The position numbers and the translations under genes are program-made. This document shows positions 53,624 through 64,000 of a stretch of DNA of 64,000 bases, in pieces (the first letter of the stretch is position 1; every line of letters begins with the position of its first letter). The notes below the pieces were generated by a model that saw only the letters and a list, made by a program, of their open reading frames with translations, was not told where the DNA came from and did not search any database. This stretch comes from Microcella alkalica. Lineage in GTDB: Bacteria; Actinomycetota; Actinomycetes; Actinomycetales; Microbacteriaceae. The stretch spans positions 176,532 through 240,531 of the forward strand of contig NZ_JACGWX010000005.1 of NCBI RefSeq assembly GCF_014137945.1. Direction: 5' to 3'.

Positions 53624-55033
53624 ATGACGGATGAGCCCGATTCCACCGTCGAGCTGTGGAACTCGGTGCAGAGCGTCCTCACTGCGGATGAGCGCATCAC
53701 TCCGCAGCTGCACGGGTTCATCAACCTCGTCGAGCCGCGAGGCATCATGGCCGGCACCCTCTACCTGGAGGTGCCGAACGAACTGACGCGCGGCATGCTC
53801 GAGCAGCGGATCCGCCTACCCCTCCTCAACGCGCTGTCGAGCGTCGCCGGAGAGACCGTCACGAGCTTCGCGATCGTCGTGAACCCCGAGATCCAGAACG
53901 ACGGTTTCGACGCCCCCGTCGAGAAGATCGAGCCGACGCCGTACATCGAGCAGCCGCAGACCTCGACTCCAGTGAACGCGAGCGACCGACGCAGCGACAG
54001 CCGCCTCAACCCCAAGTACAGCTTCGACAACTTCGTCATCGGCGGCTCCAACCGCTTCGCCCACGCCGCTGCCGTCGCCGTTGCCGAAGCGCCGGCGAAG
54101 GCCTACAACCCGCTCTTCGTCTACGGCGAGTCCGGTCTCGGCAAGACTCACCTCCTCCACGCCATCGGCCACTACGCGGAGAGCCTCTACCCGGGCATCC
54201 GCGTCCGGTACGTCTCGAGCGAGGAGTTCACGAACGACTTCATCAACTCGATCGCGAACAACCGCGCGAGCCTGTTCCAGTCGCGCTACCGGGAGATCGA
54301 CATCCTGCTGATCGACGACATCCAGTTCCTGCAGGGCAAGGACTCGACGCAGGAGGCCTTCTTCCACACCTTCAACACGCTGCACGACCACAACAAGCAG
54401 GTCGTCATCACGAGCGACCTGCCACCGAAGCACCTCACAGGCTTCGAGGACAGGATGCGCAGCCGCTTCGAGTGGGGCCTCATCACCGACGTCCAGGCCC
54501 CCGACCTCGAGACGCGCATCGCGATCCTCCGCAAGAAGGCGCAGAACGACCGCCTCCAGGTGCGTGACGACGTGCTCGAGTACATCGCTTCCAAGGTGTC
54601 GAGCAACATCCGCGAGCTCGAGGGCACCCTCATCCGCGTGACGGCGTTCGCGAACCTCAATCGCACGCCCGTCGACATGCAGCTCGTGCAGACGGTACTC
54701 AAGGACCTAATCACGCTCGACGAGGACAACGTCATCGCGCCGGTCGACATCATCAATCACACAGCCGCCTACTTCAAGCTCACGGTCGACGACCTCTACG
54801 GCTCGTCGCGCTCGCAAGCGGTGGCGACGGCCAGGCAGATCGCGATGTATCTGTGCCGCGAGCTCACGAATCTCTCGCTGCCGAAGATCGGCCAGCTGTT
54901 CGGCAACCGCGATCACACGACCGTCATGTACGCCAACAAGAAGATCAGCGAGCTCATGAAGGAGCGACGCTCGATCTACAACCAGGTCACCGAGCTCACG
55001 AGCCGCATCAAGCAGAACCACCGCTACAGCTGA
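53624..55033 (+). CDS. dnaA: Chromosomal replication initiator DnaA
   Basis: A 469-residue initiator. Domain I (residues 1-85), a linker with EPTPYIEQPQTS, the AAA+ domain with Walker A GESGLGKTHLL and Walker B LLIDDIQFL, and domain IV with the DnaA-box-binding NRDHTTVMYANKK are in order. ATG 53624 has GAGGAGTCCAGCG upstream. Divergent rpmH and the oriC downstream give the standard actinobacterial order. Confidence 0.97.
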   Translation: MTDEPDSTVELWNSVQSVLTADERITPQLHGFINLVEPRGIMAGTLYLEVPNELTRGMLEQRIRLPLLNALSSVAGETVTSFAIVVNPEIQNDGFDAPVEKIEPTPYIEQPQTSTPVNASDRRSDSRLNPKYSFDNFVIGGSNRFAHAAAVAVAEAPAKAYNPLFVYGESGLGKTHLLHAIGHYAESLYPGIRVRYVSSEEFTNDFINSIANNRASLFQSRYREIDILLIDDIQFLQGKDSTQEAFFHTFNTLHDHNKQVVITSDLPPKHLTGFEDRMRSRFEWGLITDVQAPDLETRIAILRKKAQNDRLQVRDDVLEYIASKVSSNIRELEGTLIRVTAFANLNRTPVDMQLVQTVLKDLITLDEDNVIAPVDIINHTAAYFKLTVDDLYGSSRSQAVATARQIAMYLCRELTNLSLPKIGQLFGNRDHTTVMYANKKISELMKERRSIYNQVTELTSRIKQNHRYS

Positions 55034-55078
55034 CCTGATTCCTCTTTATCTGCGCGTCAGAGCAGCCAGATCGGGACG

Positions 55079-55102
55079 CGGCCCGGGCCTGCGCCCGGGC
55101 CG
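55079..55102 (+). terminator. Terminator after dnaA
   Basis: A 10-pair stem CGGCCCGGGC (55079-55088) and complement (55093-55102) with loop CTGC, followed by TTCTTGTG. It marks the dnaA end and the left border of oriC. Confidence 0.8.
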
Positions 55103-55525
55103 TTCTTGTGTCCTCCCACAGGCCATTGCCAGGTTCGGAGGGGTTTTCGCACACTGGGGACAGCTTGTGGATAACTGTGCTGACACGCGCACACGGATTG
55201 TGGATGGCGGGCGAGAACGTGTGAGCGGCGATGACGACGCCCGCAGATCGCTCCCCTGCGCTTCACGACCTTCGAGGCGACTCATCCACAAATCACACGA
55301 CTGTCGTTCGGCCTGATTCTGGGTTTCCCACGGAGTTATCCACACTGTGCACAGCGGTTAACGCTGTTAATCCTTCTTCTTAATCGATGAGAGAGGGTGA
55401 TAACCCTTCCTGGCCCGGAACGACAGGAATCCGGGCTGTTCGCACCGCATCAGCCCTGTGCCAGTATTGAAGCCCCCGCAACCGGGGCAGCAGCATCCGC
55501 AGCATTCACGACCGAGAGGGAGCCC
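55103..55525. other. oriC: Origin of replication (oriC)
   Basis: The 492-base gap between dnaA and dnaN. Perfect DnaA boxes TTATCCACA are at 55166-55174 (minus) and 55336-55344 (plus). One-mismatch TCATCCACA is at 55282-55290 and CCATCCACA (two mismatches) at 55199-55207 (minus). An AT-rich tract with two GTTAA repeats covers 55357-55389 and is the likely unwinding region. More degenerate boxes are probable. No gene is seen here. Confidence 0.9.
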
Positions 55526-56668
55526 GTGAAGTTCCAGGTCAATCGCGACGTCTTCGCCGATGCCGTGTCGTTCGCCGTGAAACTGCTCCCTCAACGCACC
55601 ACCCTCCCGATCCTCAGCGGGGTCCTTTTGCGGGCCGAGGGCAACACGCTCACCCTCTCGTCGTTCGACTATGAAGTCTCCGCGCAGACCGCGATCTCCG
55701 CGGACATCGAGGAGGATGGAACCGTCCTGGTGTCGGGCCGGTTGCTGTCGGAGATCGCCTCGCGCCTCCCGAACGCTCCCGTCCAGTTCACGACGGAGAA
55801 CAACAAGATCGCCGTCCGCTGCGGTTCTGCGCGCTTCACGCTCTCGAGCATGCCTGTCGAGGAGTACCCGAGCCTCCCCGTCGTCGACGGCCCCGCCGGC
55901 ATCCTGCCGGGCGACGCGTTCTCCGACGCCGTCGGCCAGGTCTCAGTGGCAGCGTCGCGCGACGACGTCACGCCCGTCATCACCGGTGTGCAGCTCGAGA
56001 TCGCCGAGAACCGTCTCTCGCTCGTCGCGACCGATCGCTACCGGGTCGCCGTCCGCGAGATCGACTGGGAGTCGTCGGCCGTCGCCGAGGGCGTCACGGC
56101 GCTCGTGCCCGCCCGCACGCTCTCCGAGCTCGGCAAGATCTTCGGCCACTCGGCGCAGATCGAGGTCACCATCGTCACCGGGGGCGACCGCGAGCTCATC
56201 GCGTTCTCGGCCGACAAGAAGACCGTCACGTCGCTGCTCATCAAGGGCAATTTCCCGCCCGTGAAGCGACTCTTCCCGGAGACGGTCGACAACTATGCGG
56301 TGATGAGCACCGCCGAGCTCATCGAGGCGACCCGTCGCGTGGCCCTCGTTCTCGAGCGCGACGCCGCGCTTCGCTACAGCTTCTCGGTCGATGGCCTCAC
56401 TCTCGAGGCGATCGGCAGCGAGAACGCCCAGGCCTCCGAGACAATCGATGCCCACCTGGTCGGCGGTGATACCGTCGTCTCGCTCAAGCCGCAGTTCCTC
56501 ATCGACGGTCTCGCGGCCGTGCACAGCGAGTTCGTGCGCATCTCGTTCACCAAGACCGACAATCCGAACAAGCCGGGCCCCGTGCTCATCACGAGTCAGT
56601 CGTCGAAGGACCAGCCGGGCGCCGACAACTACCGCTATCTGCTGCAGCCCAACCTGCTGTTGCGCTAG
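55526..56668 (+). CDS. dnaN: DNA polymerase III beta sliding clamp
   Basis: A 380-residue clamp with three repeated domains. VKFQVNRDVFADAVSFAVKLL is the N-terminal start; the last domain has GSENAQASETIDAHLVGG and ends with PNLLLR. The start is GTG 55526 with GAGAGGGAG upstream. It lies directly after oriC and 10 bases before recF. Confidence 0.96.
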   Translation: MKFQVNRDVFADAVSFAVKLLPQRTTLPILSGVLLRAEGNTLTLSSFDYEVSAQTAISADIEEDGTVLVSGRLLSEIASRLPNAPVQFTTENNKIAVRCGSARFTLSSMPVEEYPSLPVVDGPAGILPGDAFSDAVGQVSVAASRDDVTPVITGVQLEIAENRLSLVATDRYRVAVREIDWESSAVAEGVTALVPARTLSELGKIFGHSAQIEVTIVTGGDRELIAFSADKKTVTSLLIKGNFPPVKRLFPETVDNYAVMSTAELIEATRRVALVLERDAALRYSFSVDGLTLEAIGSENAQASETIDAHLVGGDTVVSLKPQFLIDGLAAVHSEFVRISFTKTDNPNKPGPVLITSQSSKDQPGADNYRYLLQPNLLLR

Positions 56669-56678
56669 CGCGGTCGGC

Positions 56679-57872
56679 GTGCACGTCACCCACCTTTCGC
56701 TCGCGGACTTCCGCAACTACGCGCGCGCCGAGGTCGAGATCGCCCCGGGCCCGGTGCTCTTCGTCGGTCGCAACGGGCAGGGCAAGACCAACCTCGTCGA
56801 GGCGATCGGATACGCGAGCACGGTCTCGAGCCACCGTGTCTCCACTGATCAGGCGCTCATCCGGTTCGGCGCCGAGTCGGCGATCGTGCGGATGCGCGTC
56901 CAGCACGACGACCGTGCGCTCGTCATCGAGTTCCAGCTGAATCGTACGGGCGCGAACAAGGCGCAGGTCAATCGTGGGGCGATCCGCGTCCGCGAGCTGC
57001 CCCGCTATTTCTCCAGCGTGCTGTTCGCCCCCGAGGATCTCGCACTCGTCCGCGGGGAGCCCGGAGGCCGCCGCGCGTTCCTCGACACGCTCGTGGTGCA
57101 GCGGAATCCACGATTCTCCGGTGTAATCGCCGACTACGAGCGTGTGCTCCGCCAGCGGAACACGCTGCTCAAGTCGGCGCGGGCCTCCCGCGTTCCCGCC
57201 GACGCGCTCACGACTCTCGACGTGTGGGACGACCGACTCGTCGAGCTCGGCACCGAGCTCATGGTCGCCCGCTGGCAGCTCGTCGCCGCTCTTCGACCGC
57301 ACGTGGCCGCTGCGTACCGGGCCGTCGCAGGCGATGATCACCGCACACGACTGGGTCTGCAGCACTCGATCGAGGGCGACGCTGCCGACCCGCATCTCGA
57401 CGACGAGACGGCGCATGCCCCGCTCGACCCCGAGGTCACGCGCGAGCGATTCCGCGCCGTGCTCGCCGAGCGCCGTCGCGCCGAGCTCGAGCGCGCGGTC
57501 ACGCTCGTCGGCCCGCACCGCGATGAGCTCGTGCTCGAGCTCAACGGGCTCCCCGCGCGCGGCTACGCCAGTCACGGCGAGAGCTGGTCGTACGCGCTCG
57601 CGCTCAAGCTGGCCTCGGCGCACGTGCTGCGGGCGGACTCCGTCGCCGGCGACCCGGTCCTCGTGCTCGACGATGTATTCGCCGAGCTCGACGAGGGTCG
57701 TCGTGAGCGCCTCGCCGACGCCGTGCAGGGGTTCGAGCAGGTGCTCATCACCGCGGCGGTCGGGGGAGATGTGCCCGATCGGCTGCGGGCGACGACGGTG
57801 CGGATCGCCGGGGGCGCCGTCGTGGAGGACGACGCGACGGAACCCACCGCCCCGCCCGAGAGCGAGGCCTGA
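56679..57872 (+). CDS. recF: DNA replication and repair protein RecF
   Basis: A 397-residue ABC-type ATPase for gap repair. Walker A VGRNGQGKTNLVEAI, the RecF-specific PRYFSSVLFAPEDLALVRG, and Walker B LVLDDVFAELDEGRRERL are present. It starts at GTG 56679. Its stop TGA shares one base with the next ATG (TGATG). Confidence 0.95.
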   Translation: MHVTHLSLADFRNYARAEVEIAPGPVLFVGRNGQGKTNLVEAIGYASTVSSHRVSTDQALIRFGAESAIVRMRVQHDDRALVIEFQLNRTGANKAQVNRGAIRVRELPRYFSSVLFAPEDLALVRGEPGGRRAFLDTLVVQRNPRFSGVIADYERVLRQRNTLLKSARASRVPADALTTLDVWDDRLVELGTELMVARWQLVAALRPHVAAAYRAVAGDDHRTRLGLQHSIEGDAADPHLDDETAHAPLDPEVTRERFRAVLAERRRAELERAVTLVGPHRDELVLELNGLPARGYASHGESWSYALALKLASAHVLRADSVAGDPVLVLDDVFAELDEGRRERLADAVQGFEQVLITAAVGGDVPDRLRATTVRIAGGAVVEDDATEPTAPPESEA

Positions 57873-58372
57873 TGCCGGCCCGCGAGCAGCCCGAGTCGGA
57901 GGCGGCGGCCGTGTACCTGCGACTGCGCCGGCTCATGGGCGACCCGGCGAAGCGATCGGGCGACGCACGCAAGCGGTCGACGGTCGTGAGGGGGGCATCC
58001 GTGCCGTTCGGAACCGGCCGCGAGCCGTCGGGCCTCGGTGACGTCATCGACTCGATGAGCGCGCGCATGGGATGGACGTCACCGCTCGCGAGGGGCGAGC
58101 TGCTGCTGTCGTGGCCGGAGCTCGTGGGAGAGGACACCGCCGCGCACTCGACACCCGTGGGCATCGAGGATGAGGTGCTCACGGTGCAGTGCGATTCGAC
58201 CGCCTGGGCCACGCAACTGCGGCTCATGCGGGCCGAGATCCTGACCTCGATCCTCCGCCGCTACCCGGACGCGGGCGTGACGTCCATCCGATTCGACGGG
58301 CCGGGAGCGCCGAGCTGGAAGCGCGGCCCGCGGTCGATCCCCGGCCGCGGTCCACGCGACACCTACGGGTGA
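57872..58372 (+). CDS. dciA: DUF721 protein, DciA-type DnaB helicase loader
   Basis: A 166-residue DUF721 protein between recF and gyrB, the place of DciA in actinobacteria. The DUF721 core is SPLARGELLLSWPELVGEDTAAHSTPVGIEDEVLTVQCDSTAWATQLRLM. DciA is thought to load DnaB at the origin. It has an N-terminal basic extension. Confidence 0.85.
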   Translation: MPAREQPESEAAAVYLRLRRLMGDPAKRSGDARKRSTVVRGASVPFGTGREPSGLGDVIDSMSARMGWTSPLARGELLLSWPELVGEDTAAHSTPVGIEDEVLTVQCDSTAWATQLRLMRAEILTSILRRYPDAGVTSIRFDGPGAPSWKRGPRSIPGRGPRDTYG

Positions 58373-58449
58373 GAAAGCGAATCACACCGCCAGCATCCAG
58401 AAATCGCGCCTGAGGCCCGGTAGAAGCCCGCTGAGAGCCGTAATTTTGC

Positions 58450-60528
<2,079 letters not shown>

Positions 60529-60592
60529 TCGAGCATCCGCACCCCCGCGCTGCCCACCCGCACGACTGAACACACACCGAAGGACTGACACC

Positions 60593-63163
60593 ATGGCCGA
60601 CGACATCACCGACGTCGACGACGCAGGCCCTGGCCCCGGAGGCCGCGTCAATCAGGTCGATCTGCAGCTCGAGATGCAGCGCTCGTACCTCGACTACGCG
60701 ATGAGCGTCATCGTCGGGCGCGCGCTGCCCGACGTGCGCGACGGCCTCAAGCCCGTGCACCGCCGCGTGCTGTACGCCATGTACGACGGCGGATACCGAC
60801 CAGACAAGGCGTTCTCGAAGTGCTCGCGCGTCGTCGGCGACGTCATGGGCCAGTTCCACCCGCACGGCGACACCGCCATCTACGACGCCCTCGTCCGCCT
60901 CGTGCAGCCGTGGTCGATGCGCTACCCGCTCGCCGCGGGCCAGGGAAACTTCGGCTCGCCCGGCAACGACGGCGCGGCCGCCCCTCGGTACACCGAGACC
61001 AAGATGGCGCCGCTCGCGATGGAGATGGTCCGCGACATCGACGAGGACACCGTCGACTTCCAGGACAACTACGACGGGCGCACACAGGAACCGGCGATCC
61101 TGCCATCGCGCTTCCCGAACCTGCTCGTCAACGGATCGGTCGGCATCGCGGTCGGCATGGCCACGAACATCCCGCCCCATAACCTGCGCGAGGTCGCCTC
61201 AGCGGCCCTCTGGCATCTCGAGAACCCCGAGGCCGACCGCGAGACGCTGCTCGACGCGATCATGCAGCGCGTGAAGGGGCCCGACTTCCCGACCGGCGCG
61301 CAGATCCTCGGCGTCAAGGGCATCCACGACGCCTACCGCACCGGCCGCGGCTCCATCACGATGCGCGCGGTCGTGACGGTCGAGGAGATCCAGAACCGCA
61401 CGTGCCTCGTCATCACCGAGCTGCCGTACCAGGTGAACCCCGACAACCTCGCGATCAAGATCGCCGACCTCGTCAAGGAAGGCAAGCTCGGCGGCATCGC
61501 TGACATCCGCGACGAGTCGTCGGGCCGCACCGGTCAGCGTCTCGTGATCGTGCTCAAGCGCGACGCGGTCGCGAAGGTCGTGCTCAACAACCTCTACAAG
61601 CACACGCAGCTGCAGGACAACTTCGGCGCCAACATGCTCGCGATCGTCGACGGCGTTCCCCGCACCCTGCCGATCGACGGGTTCATCACCTACTGGGTGG
61701 CGCACCAGATCGAGGTCATCGTTCGGCGCACCGCCTTCCGTCTGAAGAAGGCGGAAGCGGACGCCCACATCCTGCGCGGCTACCTCAAGGCGCTGGATGC
61801 TCTTGACGAAGTCATCGCACTCATCCGCCGCTCGCCCACGGTGGAGGAGGCTCGCGAAGGGCTCATGCAGCTCCTCGTCGTCGACGAGCTTCAGGCCACG
61901 GCCATCCTCAACCTCCAGCTGCGGCGCCTCGCGGCGCTCGAGCGGCAGAAGATCCAGGAGCAGGCGGAGGAGCTCGAGCGGCTCATCGCCGACTACCAGG
62001 GGATCCTCGCGAGCCCGGCTCGTCAGCGTTCGATCGTCGGCGACGAGCTCACCGAGATCGTCGACAAGTACGGCGACGACCGCCGCACCGAGATCATGTT
62101 CGGCTTCGACGGCGACATGAGCGTGGAGGACCTCATTCCCGAGGAGGAGATGGTCGTGACCGTCACCCGCGGCGGATACATCAAGCGCACCCGCAGCGAC
62201 AACTACCGCTCGCAGCACCGCGGCGGCAAGGGAGTGAAGGGCGCGCAGTTGCGAGCCGACGACGTCGTCGAGCACTTCTTCGTCACGACGACCCACCACT
62301 GGCTGCTGTTCTTCACCACCACCGGCCGGGTCTACCGGCTCAAGACATACGAGATCCAGGAGGCGGGCCGCGACGCCAAGGGCCAGCACGTCGCCAACCT
62401 GCTCGCCCTCCAGCCGGGAGAGGAGATCGCGCAGATCCTCGACATCCGCGACTACGCCGCGGCGGAGTTCCTCGTGCTCGCCACCCGCAACGGCCTTGTG
62501 AAGAAGACGGCGCTCACCGAATACGACACGAACCGCTCGGGCGGCATCATCGCGATCAACCTCCGCGACGGCGACGAGCTCGTCTCGGCGATGCTCGCCG
62601 AGGAGGAGAGCGACATCCTCCTCATCTCGCGCGGCGGCATGTCGGTGCGCTTCACGGCGAGCGACTCGGCGTTGCGGCCCATGGGCCGCTCGACGTCGGG
62701 CGTGCGCGGCATGAGCTTCCGGGCCGGCGATCACCTTCTGTCGGCATCCGTGGTCCACGACGACGGCTACGTCTTCGTCGTCACCGAGGGAGGATACGCC
62801 AAGCGCACCGCGGTCGACCAGTACCGCGTGCAGGGCCGCGGCGGCCTCGGAATCAAGGTCGCCAAGCTCAACGACGACCGGGGCGGGCTCGCCGGCGGCA
62901 TCATCGTGGCGGAGGATGACGAGGTGCTCGTCGTGCTCGCGGGGGGCAAGGTCGTCCGCTCGGCCGTGTCGGAGGTGCCTGCGAAGGGCCGCGACACCAT
63001 GGGCGTCGTCTTCGCGCGACCTGACGACGACGACCGCATCATCGCGATCGCGCGCAACAGCGAGCGAAACCTGGAAGAATCAGACGCCGACACGGCGGAA
63101 CTCGACAACGACTCCGCCCCCGACGGATCCGAGACCGCACCCGCGGCCCAGGCCGGGAAGTAA
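60593..63163 (+). CDS. gyrA: DNA gyrase subunit A
   Basis: An 856-residue DNA-cleaving gyrase subunit. The N-terminal [33 protein letters not shown] precedes the quinolone region [21 protein letters not shown]. The catalytic Tyr lies in the [14 protein letters not shown] stretch. The C-terminal domain has the beta-pinwheel and the GyrA box ([10 protein letters not shown]). At the E. coli Ser83 position this protein has Thr. Confidence 0.97.
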   Translation: MADDITDVDDAGPGPGGRVNQVDLQLEMQRSYLDYAMSVIVGRALPDVRDGLKPVHRRVLYAMYDGGYRPDKAFSKCSRVVGDVMGQFHPHGDTAIYDALVRLVQPWSMRYPLAAGQGNFGSPGNDGAAAPRYTETKMAPLAMEMVRDIDEDTVDFQDNYDGRTQEPAILPSRFPNLLVNGSVGIAVGMATNIPPHNLREVASAALWHLENPEADRETLLDAIMQRVKGPDFPTGAQILGVKGIHDAYRTGRGSITMRAVVTVEEIQNRTCLVITELPYQVNPDNLAIKIADLVKEGKLGGIADIRDESSGRTGQRLVIVLKRDAVAKVVLNNLYKHTQLQDNFGANMLAIVDGVPRTLPIDGFITYWVAHQIEVIVRRTAFRLKKAEADAHILRGYLKALDALDEVIALIRRSPTVEEAREGLMQLLVVDELQATAILNLQLRRLAALERQKIQEQAEELERLIADYQGILASPARQRSIVGDELTEIVDKYGDDRRTEIMFGFDGDMSVEDLIPEEEMVVTVTRGGYIKRTRSDNYRSQHRGGKGVKGAQLRADDVVEHFFVTTTHHWLLFFTTTGRVYRLKTYEIQEAGRDAKGQHVANLLALQPGEEIAQILDIRDYAAAEFLVLATRNGLVKKTALTEYDTNRSGGIIAINLRDGDELVSAMLAEEESDILLISRGGMSVRFTASDSALRPMGRSTSGVRGMSFRAGDHLLSASVVHDDGYVFVVTEGGYAKRTAVDQYRVQGRGGLGIKVAKLNDDRGGLAGGIIVAEDDEVLVVLAGGKVVRSAVSEVPAKGRDTMGVVFARPDDDDRIIAIARNSERNLEESDADTAELDNDSAPDGSETAPAAQAGK

Positions 63164-63175
63164 GGAAGACACCCT

Positions 63176-63583
63176 GTGAGCACGGTCGCCGAGAAGCTGC
63201 AGCGCAAGTCGCAGCGATCCACCCCCACCAAGCAGGTCCGCCTGAAGCTCGTCTACATCGACTTCTGGTCGGCGGTGAAGCTGTCGTTCCTGATCGCGCT
63301 GTGCGGCGCGATCGTCTTCCTCGTCGCCACGTTCTTCATCTGGCTCGTCATGCAGTCGATCGGCATCATCGAGGACATCGACTCGGTCTTCGCCGACATT
63401 CTGGGCGACGACGCGACGAGCCTCGCGTCGATCCTGTCGCTGAGCCAGGTGATGCTCTTCGCGATCATCGTCGGCGTGCTCAACGTCGTCGGCGGAACGG
63501 CGCTCGGAGCCATCAGCGCACTGCTCTACAACCTCTCGGTGAAGTTCACCGGTGGGCTGCTCGTGGGCTTCACGAACAACTGA
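63176..63583 (+). CDS. DUF3566 membrane protein
   Basis: A 135-residue protein with two membrane segments (LSFLIALCGAIVFLVATFFIW and VMLFAIIVGVLNVVGGTALGA), following gyrA by 12 bases, as DUF3566 proteins do in actinobacteria. The start is GTG 63176. It is followed by two tRNA genes. The function is unknown. Confidence 0.85.
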   Translation: MSTVAEKLQRKSQRSTPTKQVRLKLVYIDFWSAVKLSFLIALCGAIVFLVATFFIWLVMQSIGIIEDIDSVFADILGDDATSLASILSLSQVMLFAIIVGVLNVVGGTALGAISALLYNLSVKFTGGLLVGFTNN

Positions 63584-63649
63584 GAAGCCAGCATCCGCCC
63601 CGATTTCGGGGAAGGTGATCGGGTCGTGTACAGTCATATCCGGTCTCCC

Positions 63650-63723
63650 GGGGATATAGCTCAGGCGGTTAGAGCGCTTCGCTGATAACGAAGAGGTCCG
63701 AGGTTCAAGTCCTCGTATCCCCA
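63650..63723 (+). tRNA. tRNA-Ile (anticodon GAT)
   Basis: Acceptor GGGGATA pairs with TATCCCC; loop CTGATAA gives anticodon GAT; the T-arm has GTTCAAG. CCA is not encoded. It lies after gyrA/DUF3566, the usual tRNA-Ile/tRNA-Ala pair of actinobacteria. Confidence 0.97.
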
Positions 63724-63731
63724 CGCGATCG

Positions 63732-63751
63732 GGCCCCGTCCAGACGGGGCC
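63732..63751 (+). terminator. Terminator between tRNA-Ile and tRNA-Ala
   Basis: GGCCCCGTC and GACGGGGCC form a 9-pair stem around CA, followed by TTCGTCGTC. It makes the two tRNA genes separate transcription units. Confidence 0.75.
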
Positions 63752-63827
63752 TTCGTCGTCTCCGGCCGCGTTTCGCTTCAGCGTTCGCGGTCGCTAACCT
63801 GGTAGCGGCCAGCAACGTCTGCGGTCG

Positions 63828-63900
63828 GGGGCCTTAGCTCAATTGGTAGAGCGCCTGCTTTGCAAGCAGGAGGTCAGGGGTTCGATTCCCCTAGGCTCCA
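63828..63900 (+). tRNA. tRNA-Ala (anticodon TGC)
   Basis: Acceptor GGGGCCT pairs with AGGCTCC with one G-U; anticodon stem CCTGC/GCAGG around loop TTTGCAA gives TGC. CCA is not encoded. A -10-like TAACCT lies at 63795-63800. Confidence 0.97.
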
Positions 63901-63947
63901 CTGGACTCTCTACCGCGCCGCCGCTTCGGTCGCGTCGGCGCGGAACG

Positions 63948-63979
63948 CCGAAGGGCGCCCCGTGCGGGGCGCCCTTCGG
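63948..63979 (+). terminator. Terminator after tRNA-Ala
   Basis: CCGAAGGGCGCCCC and its perfect complement form a 14-pair stem with loop GTGC, followed by TTCTG, just before the window edge. Confidence 0.85.
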
Positions 63980-64000
63980 TTCTGCGGGTGCGCGATGCGA

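Overview
The window is high-GC chromosomal DNA of an actinobacterium, most likely of the Microbacteriaceae. The evidence is the block rpmH-rnpA-yidD-yidC-jag-rsmG-parA-parB followed by dnaA-dnaN-recF-dciA(DUF721)-gyrB-gyrA-DUF3566-tRNA-Ile-tRNA-Ala. The origin lies between dnaA and dnaN. MurJ is preceded by a DUF6049 protein, ribosomal protein S18 has no cysteine, and many genes start at or next to a TAnnnT -10 box. No plasmid, phage integrase, insertion sequence or CRISPR array was seen.

Layout. 1-7.5 kb is accessory catabolism: the first codons of an Orn/Lys/Arg-type decarboxylase divergent from a LysR regulator, an RpiR regulator, and a leftward operon of amino-acid permease, glutamine-synthetase-like ligase, FluG-like amidohydrolase and M20 hydrolase. 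7.5-13.6 kb holds tRNA-Gly(CCC), a PPOX-fold protein, membrane proteins, a Pif1-like helicase and a CopD-CtaG fusion. 13.7-18.2 kb holds the HU gene, Cys-poor S14, L33 and L28, and a znuA-znuC-znuB-zur operon with a palindromic operator on its promoter. 18.3-23.5 kb holds a deazaflavin-oxidoreductase-like gene with a suspicious 3' end, a branched-chain-type 2-oxoacid dehydrogenase (E1a, E1b, E2) and a HisC-like aminotransferase. 23.6-28.5 kb holds a holin-like membrane protein, a WXG100-like protein paired with an alpha/beta hydrolase, a low-molecular-weight phosphatase, purB and two membrane proteins.

28.7-35.3 kb is a complete type I Wadjet (jetABCD) anti-plasmid operon whose genes all overlap by four bases. 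It sits directly downstream of dnaB. 35.4-39 kb is dnaB, rplI, rpsR, ssb and rpsF, with a DnaA-box cluster in front of dnaB. 39-48.3 kb holds cca, a DUF6049 gene, murJ, trxB-trxA (with a SigR-type promoter), an aminotransferase and a D-Ala-D-Ala ligase family gene. 48.3-64 kb is the parABS/yidC/dnaA/oriC/gyrase core.

The replication genes form one connected set: DnaA and oriC start replication, DciA is the predicted loader of DnaB, SSB, DnaN and RecF act at the fork, gyrase handles supercoiling, and ParAB/parS segregate the origin. The Wadjet operon, a DNA-topology surveillance system, is embedded beside these genes. Wadjet is already described, so it is not a new system. The less familiar items are the WXG-hydrolase pair, the dnaB-upstream DnaA-box cluster, a leader ORF before dnaA, overlapping divergent promoters at cca, and the ligase-amidohydrolase operon.
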